The notes: a model not told the origin generated them from the sequence alone. A stretch of 47,212 nt of DNA from CAVALG01 sp963630555 (GCA_963630555.1 CAVGND010000011.1:1-47212); one strand, 5' to 3'. Positions 23,055 to 31,417 are shown, counted from the stretch's first letter. Translations and numbers: made by a program.

Positions 23055-24530
23055 ATGCTTGATATAAAAAAAGAGGCGGCACGATGCCTTTTGTGTGCGG
23101 ACGGTGCCTGCAGCAAAGCGTGCAGCCACGGGTTTGACCCATCGCGAATGATACGCTCGGTTTATTTTGAAAATGAAAAAACCGCCGCCGTGTTTACCGA
23201 TGAATCTGTGTGTAATAACTGCCGCGGTAACTGTGAAATTGCCTGCGTACATTATGATAAGCCCATAAGAATAAGGGAAATGGTAAAATTGCTGCCGCAA
23301 GGTAAAAAAACGGAGCGGAAGGATCTGTCAATAGATTTTTTGGGTGTTCACTTTGAAAATCCGTTTATACTTTCTTCCTCAATCGTTGCCGGCAGTTACG
23401 AAATGTGTGCTTCTGCTTTCAAAGCGGGCTGGGCGGGCGCTGCCTTTAAAACAATCGGGTTTTTAAAGCCTCGGGAGGTTTCGCCGCGGTTTGACGCCTT
23501 AAATAAAGAAAGCACACCGTTTATCGGCTTTAAAAATTTAGAGCAGATTTCCGACCACGACCTAACCGAAAATCTGAATGACTTAAAACGCCTTAAAAAA
23601 GATTTTCCGAATAAGGTTATAGTTGCCTCGGTTATGGGCAGGAATGAAGACGAGTGGACACGCCTTGCGCACCTTGTAACAGAGGCGGGTGCCGATATTA
23701 TAGAGTGTAATTTCAGCTGCCCGCAAATGTGCGGCAAAGGGCTTGGTTCAGATGTCGGGCAAGACCCCGAACTTGTAGCACGGTATACGGCGGCGGTGAA
23801 AAAAGGTACACATTTACCGGTGCTTGCAAAAATGACCCCGAATATCGGGCATATGGAAATACCGGCAATTGCCGCCAAAAGGGCAGGTGCCGACGGAATT
23901 GCCGCAATAAATACGGTTAAGAGCATAACGGGGCTGACTTTAGACTGCAAAAAGCCCAGAATGGATGTGTCCGGGGAAATCGCCGTTTCGGGTTATTCGG
24001 GCAAAGCCGTTAAGCCTATTGCGCTTAGGTTTATAAGCGATATGAAACACAATGCCGAATTAAAGGATATGCCGATAAGCGGAATGGGCGGAATTGAAAC
24101 CTGGCACGATGCGGCGGAGTTTATGGCGCTCGGATGCGGCAGCGTTCAGGTGACAACGGCAGTTATGCAGTACGGATACCGAATTATTGATGACCTTTTA
24201 AGCGGCCTCTCACTTTTTCTTGAAGAAAACGGTTATATAAAACTTTCGGACTTCGTTGGTGCCGCCCTCGGCGAAATTGTTTCAGCCGATGAACTTGACC
24301 GAAACAGCATTGTTTATCCTTCGTTTAACAAAGCAAAATGCGTAGGCTGCGGAAGATGCACCGTTTCCTGTCATGATGCGGGGCATCAGGCCTTGGTTTT
24401 AAGCGGTGAAACACATAAGCCGATGCTCAACCCGACAAAATGCGTCGGTTGCCAACTGTGCGCGCTTGTCTGCCCCGTAGGATGCATAGGCCAATCGAAA
24501 AGAGTGGAGTTAAAAGCAAGCGGATATTAA
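23055..24530 (+). CDS. preA: PreA-like dihydropyrimidine dehydrogenase with an extra N-terminal iron-sulfur domain
   Basis: A 491-residue enzyme expected to interconvert uracil/thymine and the dihydropyrimidine. Residues about 10-70 hold two cysteine motifs, CLLCADGACSKAC and CNNCRGNCEIAC, resembling the N-terminal [4Fe-4S] domain of PreT/DPYD. Residues about 90-390 are the FMN barrel, with ECNFSCPQMCGKGLGSDVGQ, LAKMTPNIG, ADGIAAINTVKSITG and SGYSGKAVKPIALRFI, all as in PreA. The C terminus has two 4Fe-4S motifs (CVGCGRCTVSC and CVGCQLCALVCPVGC). The FAD/NAD(P)H domain that joins these parts in DPYD is absent, and E. coli PreA lacks the N-terminal extension. The second of two adjacent ATGs has the better spacing to AGAAGG. 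Confidence 0.9.
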   Translation: MLDIKKEAARCLLCADGACSKACSHGFDPSRMIRSVYFENEKTAAVFTDESVCNNCRGNCEIACVHYDKPIRIREMVKLLPQGKKTERKDLSIDFLGVHFENPFILSSSIVAGSYEMCASAFKAGWAGAAFKTIGFLKPREVSPRFDALNKESTPFIGFKNLEQISDHDLTENLNDLKRLKKDFPNKVIVASVMGRNEDEWTRLAHLVTEAGADIIECNFSCPQMCGKGLGSDVGQDPELVARYTAAVKKGTHLPVLAKMTPNIGHMEIPAIAAKRAGADGIAAINTVKSITGLTLDCKKPRMDVSGEIAVSGYSGKAVKPIALRFISDMKHNAELKDMPISGMGGIETWHDAAEFMALGCGSVQVTTAVMQYGYRIIDDLLSGLSLFLEENGYIKLSDFVGAALGEIVSADELDRNSIVYPSFNKAKCVGCGRCTVSCHDAGHQALVLSGETHKPMLNPTKCVGCQLCALVCPVGCIGQSKRVELKASGY

Positions 24531-24546
24531 AAAACGAGGTGGCAAA

Positions 24547-25713
24547 ATGGCAATAACTATGATGAAACTTTGCGAGGATGCAAAGGAAAAATACGATATG
24601 ACACTTGTTGCAGGCAAAGTCGGTATAGAAAACACCGTCAGGTGGGTACATATGGTGGAGGACAGAGAAGTCCCCGATTTTCTGCACGGCGGCGAACTCA
24701 TTTTTACAACCGGTATCGGTCATATTGAAAGCGATGACCGTATGCTTGAGTTTACCCGCAATCTTTACAGCCACGGCGCAGCCGGCGTGGTATTTAATAT
24801 AGGCCCATATATTAAAAGGATACCGCCCGATGTTATTGATTTTGCAAATGAAAACGGGTTCCCTGTTTTTACATTACCGTGGAAAGTGCATATAATTGAT
24901 ATTTCTTATGATTTCTGCGGCAGGATAATTGAAAACGAAAAGGCTGAAATAAGCCTTGTGCAGGCATTTAAAAATCTTATTTTTGCACCCGAAAAGGAAG
25001 AAGACTGCCTGCCCGCTTTGCAAAAAAACGGTTATTCCGCCGCCGAACATTACAGAGTGTTTGCCATTACCCTTTACGGGAGTGACGGTAAGGTCGCTAC
25101 CGAGTCCCTCTTTTCAAAAAATAAAATGCTGCTGTGGCGGATCTTTTCAAGGTCGGATTCCCCCGCGGCAATGTTCATTTACACATCTCGCCTTATTGTT
25201 GTAAAACAGCGGTGCCCCGAACATTGCGTGAAACGGATACTCACGGCACTTGAAAAGGCGTTCAGCCAAAGCAAAGCCGATTACAAAATCGGCATTTCCG
25301 ATGAGGGTGCGGGTTACCTTTCGGTGCCGTATCTGTTTCGCCATGCATCCGCTGCGCTTGTTACCGCAAAATCCGAAGATACGGCTGAAGCAAGATATGA
25401 CGATATAGGTATCAATCAGTTGATACTTGCGGTTGAGGATAAAAATATGCTTGAAAATTACGCAAACAGGGTGTTGAGCCCGGTTACACGCTATGATGAG
25501 AAAAACGACTCTGATTGTACCGAACTTTTAAGACTTTACATTGAGTGCGACTGCAGCGTTATCTCGGCAGCCGAAAAAAGCGGAGTTCACAGAAACACCG
25601 TGAATAACCGCATAAAACAAATCCGAGGGCTGCTGGGCAGTTCGCTTACCGAAAAGAAAAAAGCCGAACTTGTTCTGGCTTTTAAAATTAAAGATTTAAT
25701 TGAATTTATTTAA
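24547..25713 (+). CDS. PucR family transcriptional regulator
   Basis: A 388-residue regulator. The N-terminal PucR sensor domain (about 8-125) is recognisable from RWVHMVEDREVPDFLHGGEL and FTTGIGHIESDDRMLEFT. A central region of GGDEF-like fold is typical of the family. The C-terminal HTH_30 domain (about 330-385) contains CSVISAAEKSGVHRNTVNNR followed by IKQIRGLLG. PucR-type proteins control purine or nucleobase breakdown in Bacillus, usually as activators responding to a pathway intermediate. Placement in the middle of the operon, 16 nt after the dehydrogenase gene, points to local control of pyrimidine use. Confidence 0.92.
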   Translation: MAITMMKLCEDAKEKYDMTLVAGKVGIENTVRWVHMVEDREVPDFLHGGELIFTTGIGHIESDDRMLEFTRNLYSHGAAGVVFNIGPYIKRIPPDVIDFANENGFPVFTLPWKVHIIDISYDFCGRIIENEKAEISLVQAFKNLIFAPEKEEDCLPALQKNGYSAAEHYRVFAITLYGSDGKVATESLFSKNKMLLWRIFSRSDSPAAMFIYTSRLIVVKQRCPEHCVKRILTALEKAFSQSKADYKIGISDEGAGYLSVPYLFRHASAALVTAKSEDTAEARYDDIGINQLILAVEDKNMLENYANRVLSPVTRYDEKNDSDCTELLRLYIECDCSVISAAEKSGVHRNTVNNRIKQIRGLLGSSLTEKKKAELVLAFKIKDLIEFI

Positions 25714-25728
25714 CGGAGGTAATCTCAA

Positions 25729-27060
25729 ATGGATGCTAAAACTATTGTGGAATATCATAAAAAGTATAATTTACAGTCATGGTCAAAACAGGCAACGGTA
25801 AATCCGCTGCCGATTAAGGATGCCGAGGGAATATATCTGTATGATTTTGACGGCAACAGGTATGCGGATATGTCAAGCCAGCTTGTAAACCTTAATGTGG
25901 GGCATAAAAATCGCCAAATAATCGACGCAATAAAAGATCAGGCCGAAAAATACTGTTACATGGCGCCGTCCTATGCCTGTGAATCGAGAAGCAGATTAGC
26001 CGGGATGATAATTGATCTTATGCCCGATAATATGGCGAAAGTTTTCTTTACAAACGGCGGCGCGGACGCAAACGAAAACGCCGTGAAAATTGCCCGTATG
26101 TACACCGGTAGGCAAAAAGTTTTTTCGCGATACAGAAGTTACCATGGTTCTACCTACGGTGCCGGCAACCTTACCGGCGAGCCGAGGCGATACCCGCTTG
26201 AGCCGGGCGCTCCGGGTTTTGTGAAATTCTTTGACCCCTATGTTTACAGGGAAAAAATCAAGTTCGACTCTGAAAAAGCAGCAGCGGATTATTATGTTGC
26301 AAAACTCAGGGAGCAGGTTATTTACGAAGGGCCGGACAGCGTAGCCGCAATAGTTATGGAAACAATTACGGGTTCCAACGGTGTAATAATCCCGCCCAAT
26401 GGCTATTTAAAAGGCGTCAGAGCCATTTGCGATGAATTCGGCATTATGATGATTTGTGACGAAGTTATGGCAGGCTGGGGCAGAACGGGTAAAATGTTCG
26501 CATTTGAAAATTTTGACGTCAAACCCGATATTGTTTCATTTGCAAAGGGAGTCACCTGCGGTTATGTTCAACTCGGCGGCGTTTGCGTATCAAAGAAAAT
26601 TGCGGATTTTTTTGACGATCATTTGCTTTCCTGCGGGCTTACTTACAGCGGCCATCCCCTTGCCTGCGCCGCCGGCGTTGCGTGCCTTAATTTCTATAAA
26701 GACGCAAATATTCTTGAAAATGTCAATAAATCGGGCAAGGTTTTGGGTGAATGTCTTGAAGAAATGAAAAAAACGCATCCGAGCGTCGGCGATGTAAGAT
26801 ATATCGGTCTTTTCTCGGCTGTTGAACTTGTAAAAGATAAAAGCACGAGGGAGCCGCTGGTTCCCTACGGTAAAGATCCGGAAGGCGTTATGGGCAAACT
26901 CATCGGTGAACTTAAAAAACGAGGATTTATAACCTATTCGCACGAGAATATGATTATAGTGGCTCCCCCGCTTATTATAACAATCGGGCAGATTAAGGAA
27001 GAACTTAAAAAACTTGATGAAGTGCTCTGTATTGCCGATGAAATTATAGGTAAGAGGTGA
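25729..27060 (+). CDS. Class III aminotransferase, probable beta-alanine transaminase
   Basis: A 443-residue PLP enzyme of aminotransferase class III. PLP-binding features are NGGADANENAVKIARMYTG (phosphate loop), SRYRSYHGST, ICDEVMAGWGRTGKMFAFE with D244, and the Schiff-base K273 in SFAKGVTCGY. It has the omega-aminotransferase length and is likely cytosolic. By context it would convert beta-alanine (or 3-aminoisobutyrate) to malonate semialdehyde (or the methyl analogue), step four of reductive pyrimidine degradation. The amino acceptor (pyruvate or 2-oxoglutarate) cannot be told. The ribosome-binding site is ACGGAGG. A different omega-amino acid as substrate is possible. Confidence 0.88.
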   Translation: MDAKTIVEYHKKYNLQSWSKQATVNPLPIKDAEGIYLYDFDGNRYADMSSQLVNLNVGHKNRQIIDAIKDQAEKYCYMAPSYACESRSRLAGMIIDLMPDNMAKVFFTNGGADANENAVKIARMYTGRQKVFSRYRSYHGSTYGAGNLTGEPRRYPLEPGAPGFVKFFDPYVYREKIKFDSEKAAADYYVAKLREQVIYEGPDSVAAIVMETITGSNGVIIPPNGYLKGVRAICDEFGIMMICDEVMAGWGRTGKMFAFENFDVKPDIVSFAKGVTCGYVQLGGVCVSKKIADFFDDHLLSCGLTYSGHPLACAAGVACLNFYKDANILENVNKSGKVLGECLEEMKKTHPSVGDVRYIGLFSAVELVKDKSTREPLVPYGKDPEGVMGKLIGELKKRGFITYSHENMIIVAPPLIITIGQIKEELKKLDEVLCIADEIIGKR

Positions 27061-27065
27061 AAAGT

Positions 27066-27461
27066 ATGTCGGGCGGACATTACAAAAATATAAAAAATGC
27101 AAATTTGTTTGATTGCTTCGGCATTTCACAAACACGCATAGTTCCGTCAAATTTAAGGAATGTGCCTGCCGGATATTCCGAAGTGCCGCTGGTATTTCAT
27201 CTTAAGCCCGAAACGGTGAAAAAGATTTCGCTTAAAGTACCTTGGGGCGGCGTGGTTTACGGATTTATAAATTCCGCTCCCGCAATTAAGGAAAAATTGG
27301 GACTTAATTCAAACATAGCGGATGTTGCAATTTCGGATTGGGACGGCAGGTTTATGCTGATTTTCGAAACCGAAAACGGGGCTGACTCGGTCGCCTTCAA
27401 TGTTGAGGAAAAAGATGTTATAAAACTTTTGGAAGAATGCCGCAGACCGGCAGAAATGTAG
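27066..27461 (+). CDS. Unrecognised 131-residue protein embedded in the pyrimidine operon
   Basis: No family recognised. The predicted cytosolic protein mixes beta strands and short helices and has two sub-regions. Residues about 20-75 contain RIVPSNLRNVPAGYSEVPLV and KKISLKVPWGGVVYGFINSA. Residues 85-128 contain ADVAISDWDGRFMLIFE and a short C-terminal helix KDVIKLLEECRR. There are only two cysteines (C18 near the N terminus and one in the last helix) and no signal peptide or membrane segment. The ATG at 27066 has AAGAGG 8 nt upstream. It lies 5 nt after the aminotransferase stop and 16 nt before the hydrolase, so it belongs to the operon. It may be an accessory subunit or ligand-binding factor; nothing stronger can be said. 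Confidence 0.75.
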   Translation: MSGGHYKNIKNANLFDCFGISQTRIVPSNLRNVPAGYSEVPLVFHLKPETVKKISLKVPWGGVVYGFINSAPAIKEKLGLNSNIADVAISDWDGRFMLIFETENGADSVAFNVEEKDVIKLLEECRRPAEM

Positions 27462-27477
27462 AAAAGGAGAATGACTT

Positions 27478-28740
27478 ATGTATAAATGCAGCGAAAAACG
27501 GATGAAAGATAAAATCGAAACATTTTCAAAATTCGGCGATGCGGGGCACGGCGGAATAACAAGATATTCCCTGTCCGACGCGGCAATTAAAACCCGCAAC
27601 GAATTTGTAAAGCGTATGACGGCAATAGGCGCAGCCATTGAAACCGATGATGTTGCCAATATGTATGCAACAATTCCGGGGTCTGACCCCGGTGCTAAGC
27701 GGATAGTAATGGCGTCGCATGTCGATTCGGTTAAAAACGGCGGCAACTACGACGGTATATTGGGCGTTATGTCCGCAATGGAGGTGCTTGAAACCGTAGT
27801 TGAACATAATATACCGCACAAGCACCCCCTTACCGCAATGATATGGACAAATGAGGAAGGATCTCTTTATCCGCCGGCTATGATGTGTTCGGGCATTGTT
27901 TGCTATGATTATCTGCCGGAGGATATTCGCCAAAAGTTTAAATACGAGGATATGCTTGCAACCAAAAGCATGTTAGACCCCGCAAAAACTTTCGGCGAGG
28001 CGCTTGATAAATCGGGATTTAAAGGTGAACGCAAGAATCGCCTCTCTCCCGAAAAATATCAGTATATGTTTGAAACACATATTGAGCAGGGGCCGATCCT
28101 TGAAGATAACAATAAGGATATCGGTGTTGTTGACTGCGTCCTCGGTATGTTTAACTACCGCCTGAAATTCTACGGTCAGACCGTTCATGCCGGTACTTTC
28201 CCGATGCCCAAACGCCGCGACGCCCTGTATGCCGCATCAAAAGCACTTTGCTATCTTCATGATGAAATTGATAAACTTGCAATCCCCGAACTTGTCTACA
28301 CCACGGGTGAGATCGTCTGCCACCCCTGCGTACATACCTGCGTACCCGATTATGTGGACTTTTCGATAGATGCCCGACACGAGGATCCCGAAGCACTGGC
28401 AAAGGTTCTTGCAGTTGTGAAAAGTTGCGCTGAAAAAGAATGGGTAGGCTGTAAATGCGAAGTTGCAAAAGCCTGGAACAGGGATACGGTTTATTGGGAT
28501 AAAAAACTTGTGGGCTATGTTGAAGAGTCTGCAACCGAATGCGGCATATCGCATATGTCAATTCATTCGGGTGCCGGTCACGACGCACAGTTTGCTTCTT
28601 ATATGCTGCCTACAACTATGATTTTTGTACAATCCAAGGACGGACTTTCCCATTGTGAGCCCGAGTTTTCTTCAGTTAAGCACTGTACCGAGGGTGCAAC
28701 GGTAATGCTGGGCGCCGTGCTTAAAGCCGATAAAGATTGA
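27478..28740 (+). CDS. M20 family N-carbamoyl-beta-amino acid hydrolase (beta-ureidopropionase-like)
   Basis: A 420-residue zinc hydrolase of the allantoate amidohydrolase/N-carbamoyl-amino-acid hydrolase type. Metal and catalytic residues are visible: H81 (MASHVDSV), D92 (NYDGILGV), E126/E127 (TNEEGSLYPPAMMCSG) and H201 (ETHIEQGPILE); a late His is in GLSHCEPEF. The lid/dimer segment has VHAGTFPMPKRRDA. In context it would release CO2 and ammonia from N-carbamoyl-beta-alanine to give beta-alanine, step three of the route. The M20 solution is used by some bacterial and yeast pathways instead of the nitrilase-fold enzyme. The ribosome-binding site is AAAAGGAG. Confidence 0.9.
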   Translation: MYKCSEKRMKDKIETFSKFGDAGHGGITRYSLSDAAIKTRNEFVKRMTAIGAAIETDDVANMYATIPGSDPGAKRIVMASHVDSVKNGGNYDGILGVMSAMEVLETVVEHNIPHKHPLTAMIWTNEEGSLYPPAMMCSGIVCYDYLPEDIRQKFKYEDMLATKSMLDPAKTFGEALDKSGFKGERKNRLSPEKYQYMFETHIEQGPILEDNNKDIGVVDCVLGMFNYRLKFYGQTVHAGTFPMPKRRDALYAASKALCYLHDEIDKLAIPELVYTTGEIVCHPCVHTCVPDYVDFSIDARHEDPEALAKVLAVVKSCAEKEWVGCKCEVAKAWNRDTVYWDKKLVGYVEESATECGISHMSIHSGAGHDAQFASYMLPTTMIFVQSKDGLSHCEPEFSSVKHCTEGATVMLGAVLKADKD

Positions 28741-28765
28741 AAAGGCACTTCTTCCGTGTTAAAAT
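28737..28765 (+). promoter_or_regulatory. Possible internal promoter before the alcohol dehydrogenase
   Basis: TTGAAA (28737-28742, overlapping the hydrolase stop) and TAAAAT (28760-28765) have 17-nt spacing. It may allow independent expression of the last gene. Confidence 0.4.
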
Positions 28766-28798
28766 TATAAAAAGTTTGTTATGAACGAGGGTGAAAAC

Positions 28799-29953
28799 AT
28801 GTCGCGGGAATTTTTTATACCTAAGAAAATAATTTCAGGCAGCGGTGCGCTTGACGCTGCCGGTACGGTTGTTAAAAATTACGGCAGGAAGCCGCTTATA
28901 GTCACGGGCAAAAATGTCCGCAAACTTGAGTGCTTTGCAAACCTTTGCAAAACGCTTGAGAACAACGGTTTGGAATATGCGGTATTTGACGGAATAACAG
29001 GTGAGCCTGATGATACCATGATAGCGTCGGGCGCCGAAAAATACAAAAGCGAAGGCTGTGATTTTCTAATAGCGATAGGCGGCGGCAGTCCGATAGATTC
29101 TATGAAAGCGATTGCTGTAAATGTTTCGGGCGAAAAGGAAATATGCGATTATTACGGTAAAATAATTGATATAAAATTACCAAAAATGACAGCAATTCCA
29201 ACGACCGCCGGAACAGGATCCGAGGCAACGCAGTTTACCGTTATAACCGACACAAAGAGGAATGTTAAAATGCTTCTGAAGGGGGCCGTCTTAGTGCCGG
29301 ATGTTGCAGTGATAGACGGCAGTTTCGGAATTTCCGCCCCGAAGTCCGTAACGGCGTCAACCGGACTTGATGCACTTACCCACGCCGTGGAAGCATATAC
29401 TTCACGCCGTGCTCAACCGCTTACCGATGCGGTTTGCATTTCTGCCGTGAAAAGGCTTTTTAAATACCTGCCTGCGGCATATGCCGACGGAAGAAATTTA
29501 ACGGCACGAAACGAGACGGCAACCGCTGCGCTTGAAGCGGGTATCGCTATTAACAATTCTTCGGTGACAATCGTTCACGGAATGAGCCGCCCGATAGGTG
29601 CGCTTTACCATATCCCGCACGGGCTTTCAAATGCAATGCTGCTGCATAAATGCATGTCATTTGCGCTTGACGGCGCTCTCGATCGCTTTGCCGACCTCGG
29701 CAGAGCAATAAACGCAGCGGACGAAAAAGCGGACTCTAAAACCGCGGCAGCAGCCTTTTTAAATGCAGTAGGTGAAATTTGCCGAAAACTTGAAGTTCCT
29801 TCGCTTGCCGAATACGGGATAGATAAAAAAGATTTCTTCGGTAATACAGACAAAATGTCAGATGACGCACTTGCAAGCGGCAGCCCTGCAAACACGGTAA
29901 AAGCGGTCACTAAGGCGGATATTATAAGCATTTATAAATCTCTGTTTGATTAA
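28799..29953 (+). CDS. Iron-containing (group III) alcohol dehydrogenase, probable malonate semialdehyde reductase
   Basis: A 384-residue NAD(P)-dependent dehydrogenase of the Fe-ADH family. The dinucleotide loop is IGGGSPID (93-100) and PTTAGTGSEAT is present. The metal ligands D191, H195, H260 and H274 are all intact (GLDALTHAVEAYTS and HGMSRPIGALYHIPHG). The start at 28799 is chosen for GAGGGTG upstream. It is the last gene of the pyrimidine operon. Reducing malonate semialdehyde to 3-hydroxypropionate would give a way to dump electrons and detoxify the aldehyde. The substrate is inferred from context; a general alcohol or aldehyde role cannot be excluded. Confidence 0.87.
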   Translation: MSREFFIPKKIISGSGALDAAGTVVKNYGRKPLIVTGKNVRKLECFANLCKTLENNGLEYAVFDGITGEPDDTMIASGAEKYKSEGCDFLIAIGGGSPIDSMKAIAVNVSGEKEICDYYGKIIDIKLPKMTAIPTTAGTGSEATQFTVITDTKRNVKMLLKGAVLVPDVAVIDGSFGISAPKSVTASTGLDALTHAVEAYTSRRAQPLTDAVCISAVKRLFKYLPAAYADGRNLTARNETATAALEAGIAINNSSVTIVHGMSRPIGALYHIPHGLSNAMLLHKCMSFALDGALDRFADLGRAINAADEKADSKTAAAAFLNAVGEICRKLEVPSLAEYGIDKKDFFGNTDKMSDDALASGSPANTVKAVTKADIISIYKSLFD

Positions 29954-30030
29954 ATCAATCCGTGTAACAGGCTGATGATTGAATATTTATGATAAATAAA
30001 CACTCTCCGCCAACGGGTGCCGTTTGATAA

Positions 30031-30070
30031 AAAAAGCACCGTGAAAATTGCTTTTCACGGTGCTTTTTTT
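30031..30070. terminator. Strong bidirectional terminator between the pyrimidine operon and rpsR
   Basis: A 17-bp perfect stem AAAAAGCACCGTGAAAA / TTTTCACGGTGCTTTTT closes a TTGC loop and has T runs on both strands. It ends the plus-strand pyrimidine operon and the convergent rpsF operon. Confidence 0.92.
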
Positions 30071-30078
30071 TGTTTCAA

Positions 30079-30315
30079 TCAATCTGCGGTATAGGGCAGC
30101 AATGCAACATAACGGGCGCGTTTTATAGCGGTTGTAAGTTCACGCTGATGCTTAGCGCAGGTGCCGGTTACACGGCGAGGAAGGATTTTCCCTCTCTCGG
30201 AAACCATTTTGCGAAGTTTTGCAACATCTTTATAATCGATATACTCAGCACGGTCAACGCAGAAATGACAAACTTTCCTGCGTCCCTTGCGGCGCGGATT
30301 ATCGCTTCTTTCCAT
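30079..30315 (-). CDS. rpsR: 30S ribosomal protein S18
   Basis: A 78-residue bS18. It has the zinc-type N terminus RRKGRRKVCHFCVD, then YKDVAKLRKMVSERGKILPR and RVTGTCAKHQRELTTAIKRA. Four cysteine/His-like positions (CHFC, C53, H55) suggest the zinc-binding form. It is the third gene of the conserved rpsF-ssb-rpsR operon. It binds bS6 on the platform of the small subunit. Confidence 0.97.
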   Translation of the reverse strand: MERSDNPRRKGRRKVCHFCVDRAEYIDYKDVAKLRKMVSERGKILPRRVTGTCAKHQRELTTAIKRARYVALLPYTAD

Positions 30316-30371
30316 AAAAGATTACCTCCTTTTGAGATTCAAATGCCTTTTGGCTTTACAATCAAAAATTA

Positions 30372-30803
30372 TCAGAACGGAAGATCGTCACTGTTTGCAA
30401 GTTCAGTAAAATCTTCGGCGCTGCCGCTTGCAAATGAAACCGGAGCAGACTGCCCGTTTTGAATTTCAATACGGGGGGCAGAATCTCTTTTCGGCTCTGC
30501 AAAACTTACATTATTTGCGACAACTTCAAACGCGGTGCGGTTGTTTCCGTCCCTATCCTGGTACTTCCTTGTCTGAATAGAACCCTCAACAGCAACAAGT
30601 TGACCTTTTCTGAAATAGTTTGCAACAAATTCAGCGGTCTGTCTCCAAGCGACGATGTTAATAAAGTCGGTCTGTCTTTCTTCGCCGGATTTATAGCGGC
30701 GGTCAACCGCTAATGAGAAACTTGTTACGGGTATATTGGACTGTGTATGACGAAGTTCCGGGTCGGCAGTTAATCTGCCCATTAAAACTACTACATTAAG
30801 CAT
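30372..30803 (-). CDS. ssb: Single-stranded DNA-binding protein
   Basis: A 143-residue SSB. The OB fold spans about residues 1-105 (MLNVVVLMGRLTADPELRHT, FINIVAWRQTAEFVANYFRK, GSIQTRKYQDRDG). A short flexible linker and the acidic partner-binding tip NSDDLPF follow; the DDLPF end is the usual docking motif for replication and repair proteins. It lies between rpsF and rpsR as in most Firmicutes. Confidence 0.97.
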   Translation of the reverse strand: MLNVVVLMGRLTADPELRHTQSNIPVTSFSLAVDRRYKSGEERQTDFINIVAWRQTAEFVANYFRKGQLVAVEGSIQTRKYQDRDGNNRTAFEVVANNVSFAEPKRDSAPRIEIQNGQSAPVSFASGSAEDFTELANSDDLPF

Positions 30804-30818
30804 TGTTTTTTCCTCTAC

Positions 30819-31103
30819 TTACTTCTTAATGATCATTGTGCGAAGAACACCTTCGGTTATCTTGGCAACACGATCGAACTCTGCAGGAAAATCGGCAGCA
30901 CTTTCAAAGTTTACAACTGAATAAAAGCCTTCTGTTTCGTCATTGATAGGATAGGCAAGTCTGCGCTTACCCCAATCGTCAATGCTTTCAACAGTACCGT
31001 TTTTCTCGATGAGTCCGACGAATTTCTCTTTAAGAGCGGTAGTTGCTTCCTCACCGTCTTTAACCGAGAGAACCATCATAACTTCATACTTATTGGTAAC
31101 CAT
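30819..31103 (-). CDS. rpsF: 30S ribosomal protein S6
   Basis: A 94-residue bS6 of typical length (NKYEVMMVLSVKDGEEATTA, DDWGKRRLAYPINDETEGFY). The first gene of the rpsF-ssb-rpsR operon, with AGAAGGAGG upstream. The S6-S18 complex often represses this operon by binding the rpsF leader. Confidence 0.97.
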   Translation of the reverse strand: MVTNKYEVMMVLSVKDGEEATTALKEKFVGLIEKNGTVESIDDWGKRRLAYPINDETEGFYSVVNFESAADFPAEFDRVAKITEGVLRTMIIKK

Positions 31104-31129
31104 TCGTTTGCACCTCCTTCTGGACTTCG

Positions 31130-31154
31130 GCTCCGCCTGAACAAATTACGGAGC
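31130..31154 (-). promoter_or_regulatory. Candidate S6:S18-binding leader hairpin of rpsF
   Basis: In the rpsF leader a stem GCTCCG/CGGAGC (minus strand, 31154-31149 with 31135-31130) encloses a 13-nt loop, about 25 nt before the start codon. S6:S18 leaders known in many bacteria carry an exposed CCG-containing hairpin. The match here is only suggestive. Confidence 0.45.
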
Positions 31155-31188
31155 AAGGAATTCTGTTACCTTCATAACAGTTAAAATG

Positions 31189-31217
31189 ATTATAACCTAT
31201 CACAAAAGATAAGTCAA
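31189..31217 (-). promoter_or_regulatory. Promoter of the rpsF-ssb-rpsR operon
   Basis: On the minus strand TTGACT (complement of 31212-31217) and TATAAT (complement of 31189-31194) have 17-nt spacing. Confidence 0.85.
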
Positions 31218-31299
31218 TAATAAATTTAAGAAAAATCGGGCGTTGAAAATCGTAAATTCATTTTTGAAGGTAATCCGGCGGTAAAAAACCAAACTTTGA

Positions 31300-31328
31300 T
31301 TGACATAAAGGCAAAATAATTATATAAT
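31300..31328 (+). promoter_or_regulatory. Promoter of the F420-ligase-like gene and possibly ftsK
   Basis: TTGACA (31300-31305) and TATAAT (31323-31328), spacing 17 nt, are followed by a 7-bp hairpin TTGCATT/AATGCAA near 31340-31361. Confidence 0.85.
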
Positions 31329-31417
31329 AAAACGGTAGATTTGCATTGCTTGAATAATGCAATCAATTATTCTGATTGCTTTGATTAGCCGATTCAGGTG
31401 GCAGAATGGAGTTTAAA

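Noticed and set aside
23700..23770. Apparent loss of the catalytic cysteine in the PreA-like enzyme (SDVGQ where mammalian DPD has LACGQ)
   Set aside because: As I remember it, E. coli PreA also has SDVGQ at this point, so this is the normal bacterial form and not a defect.
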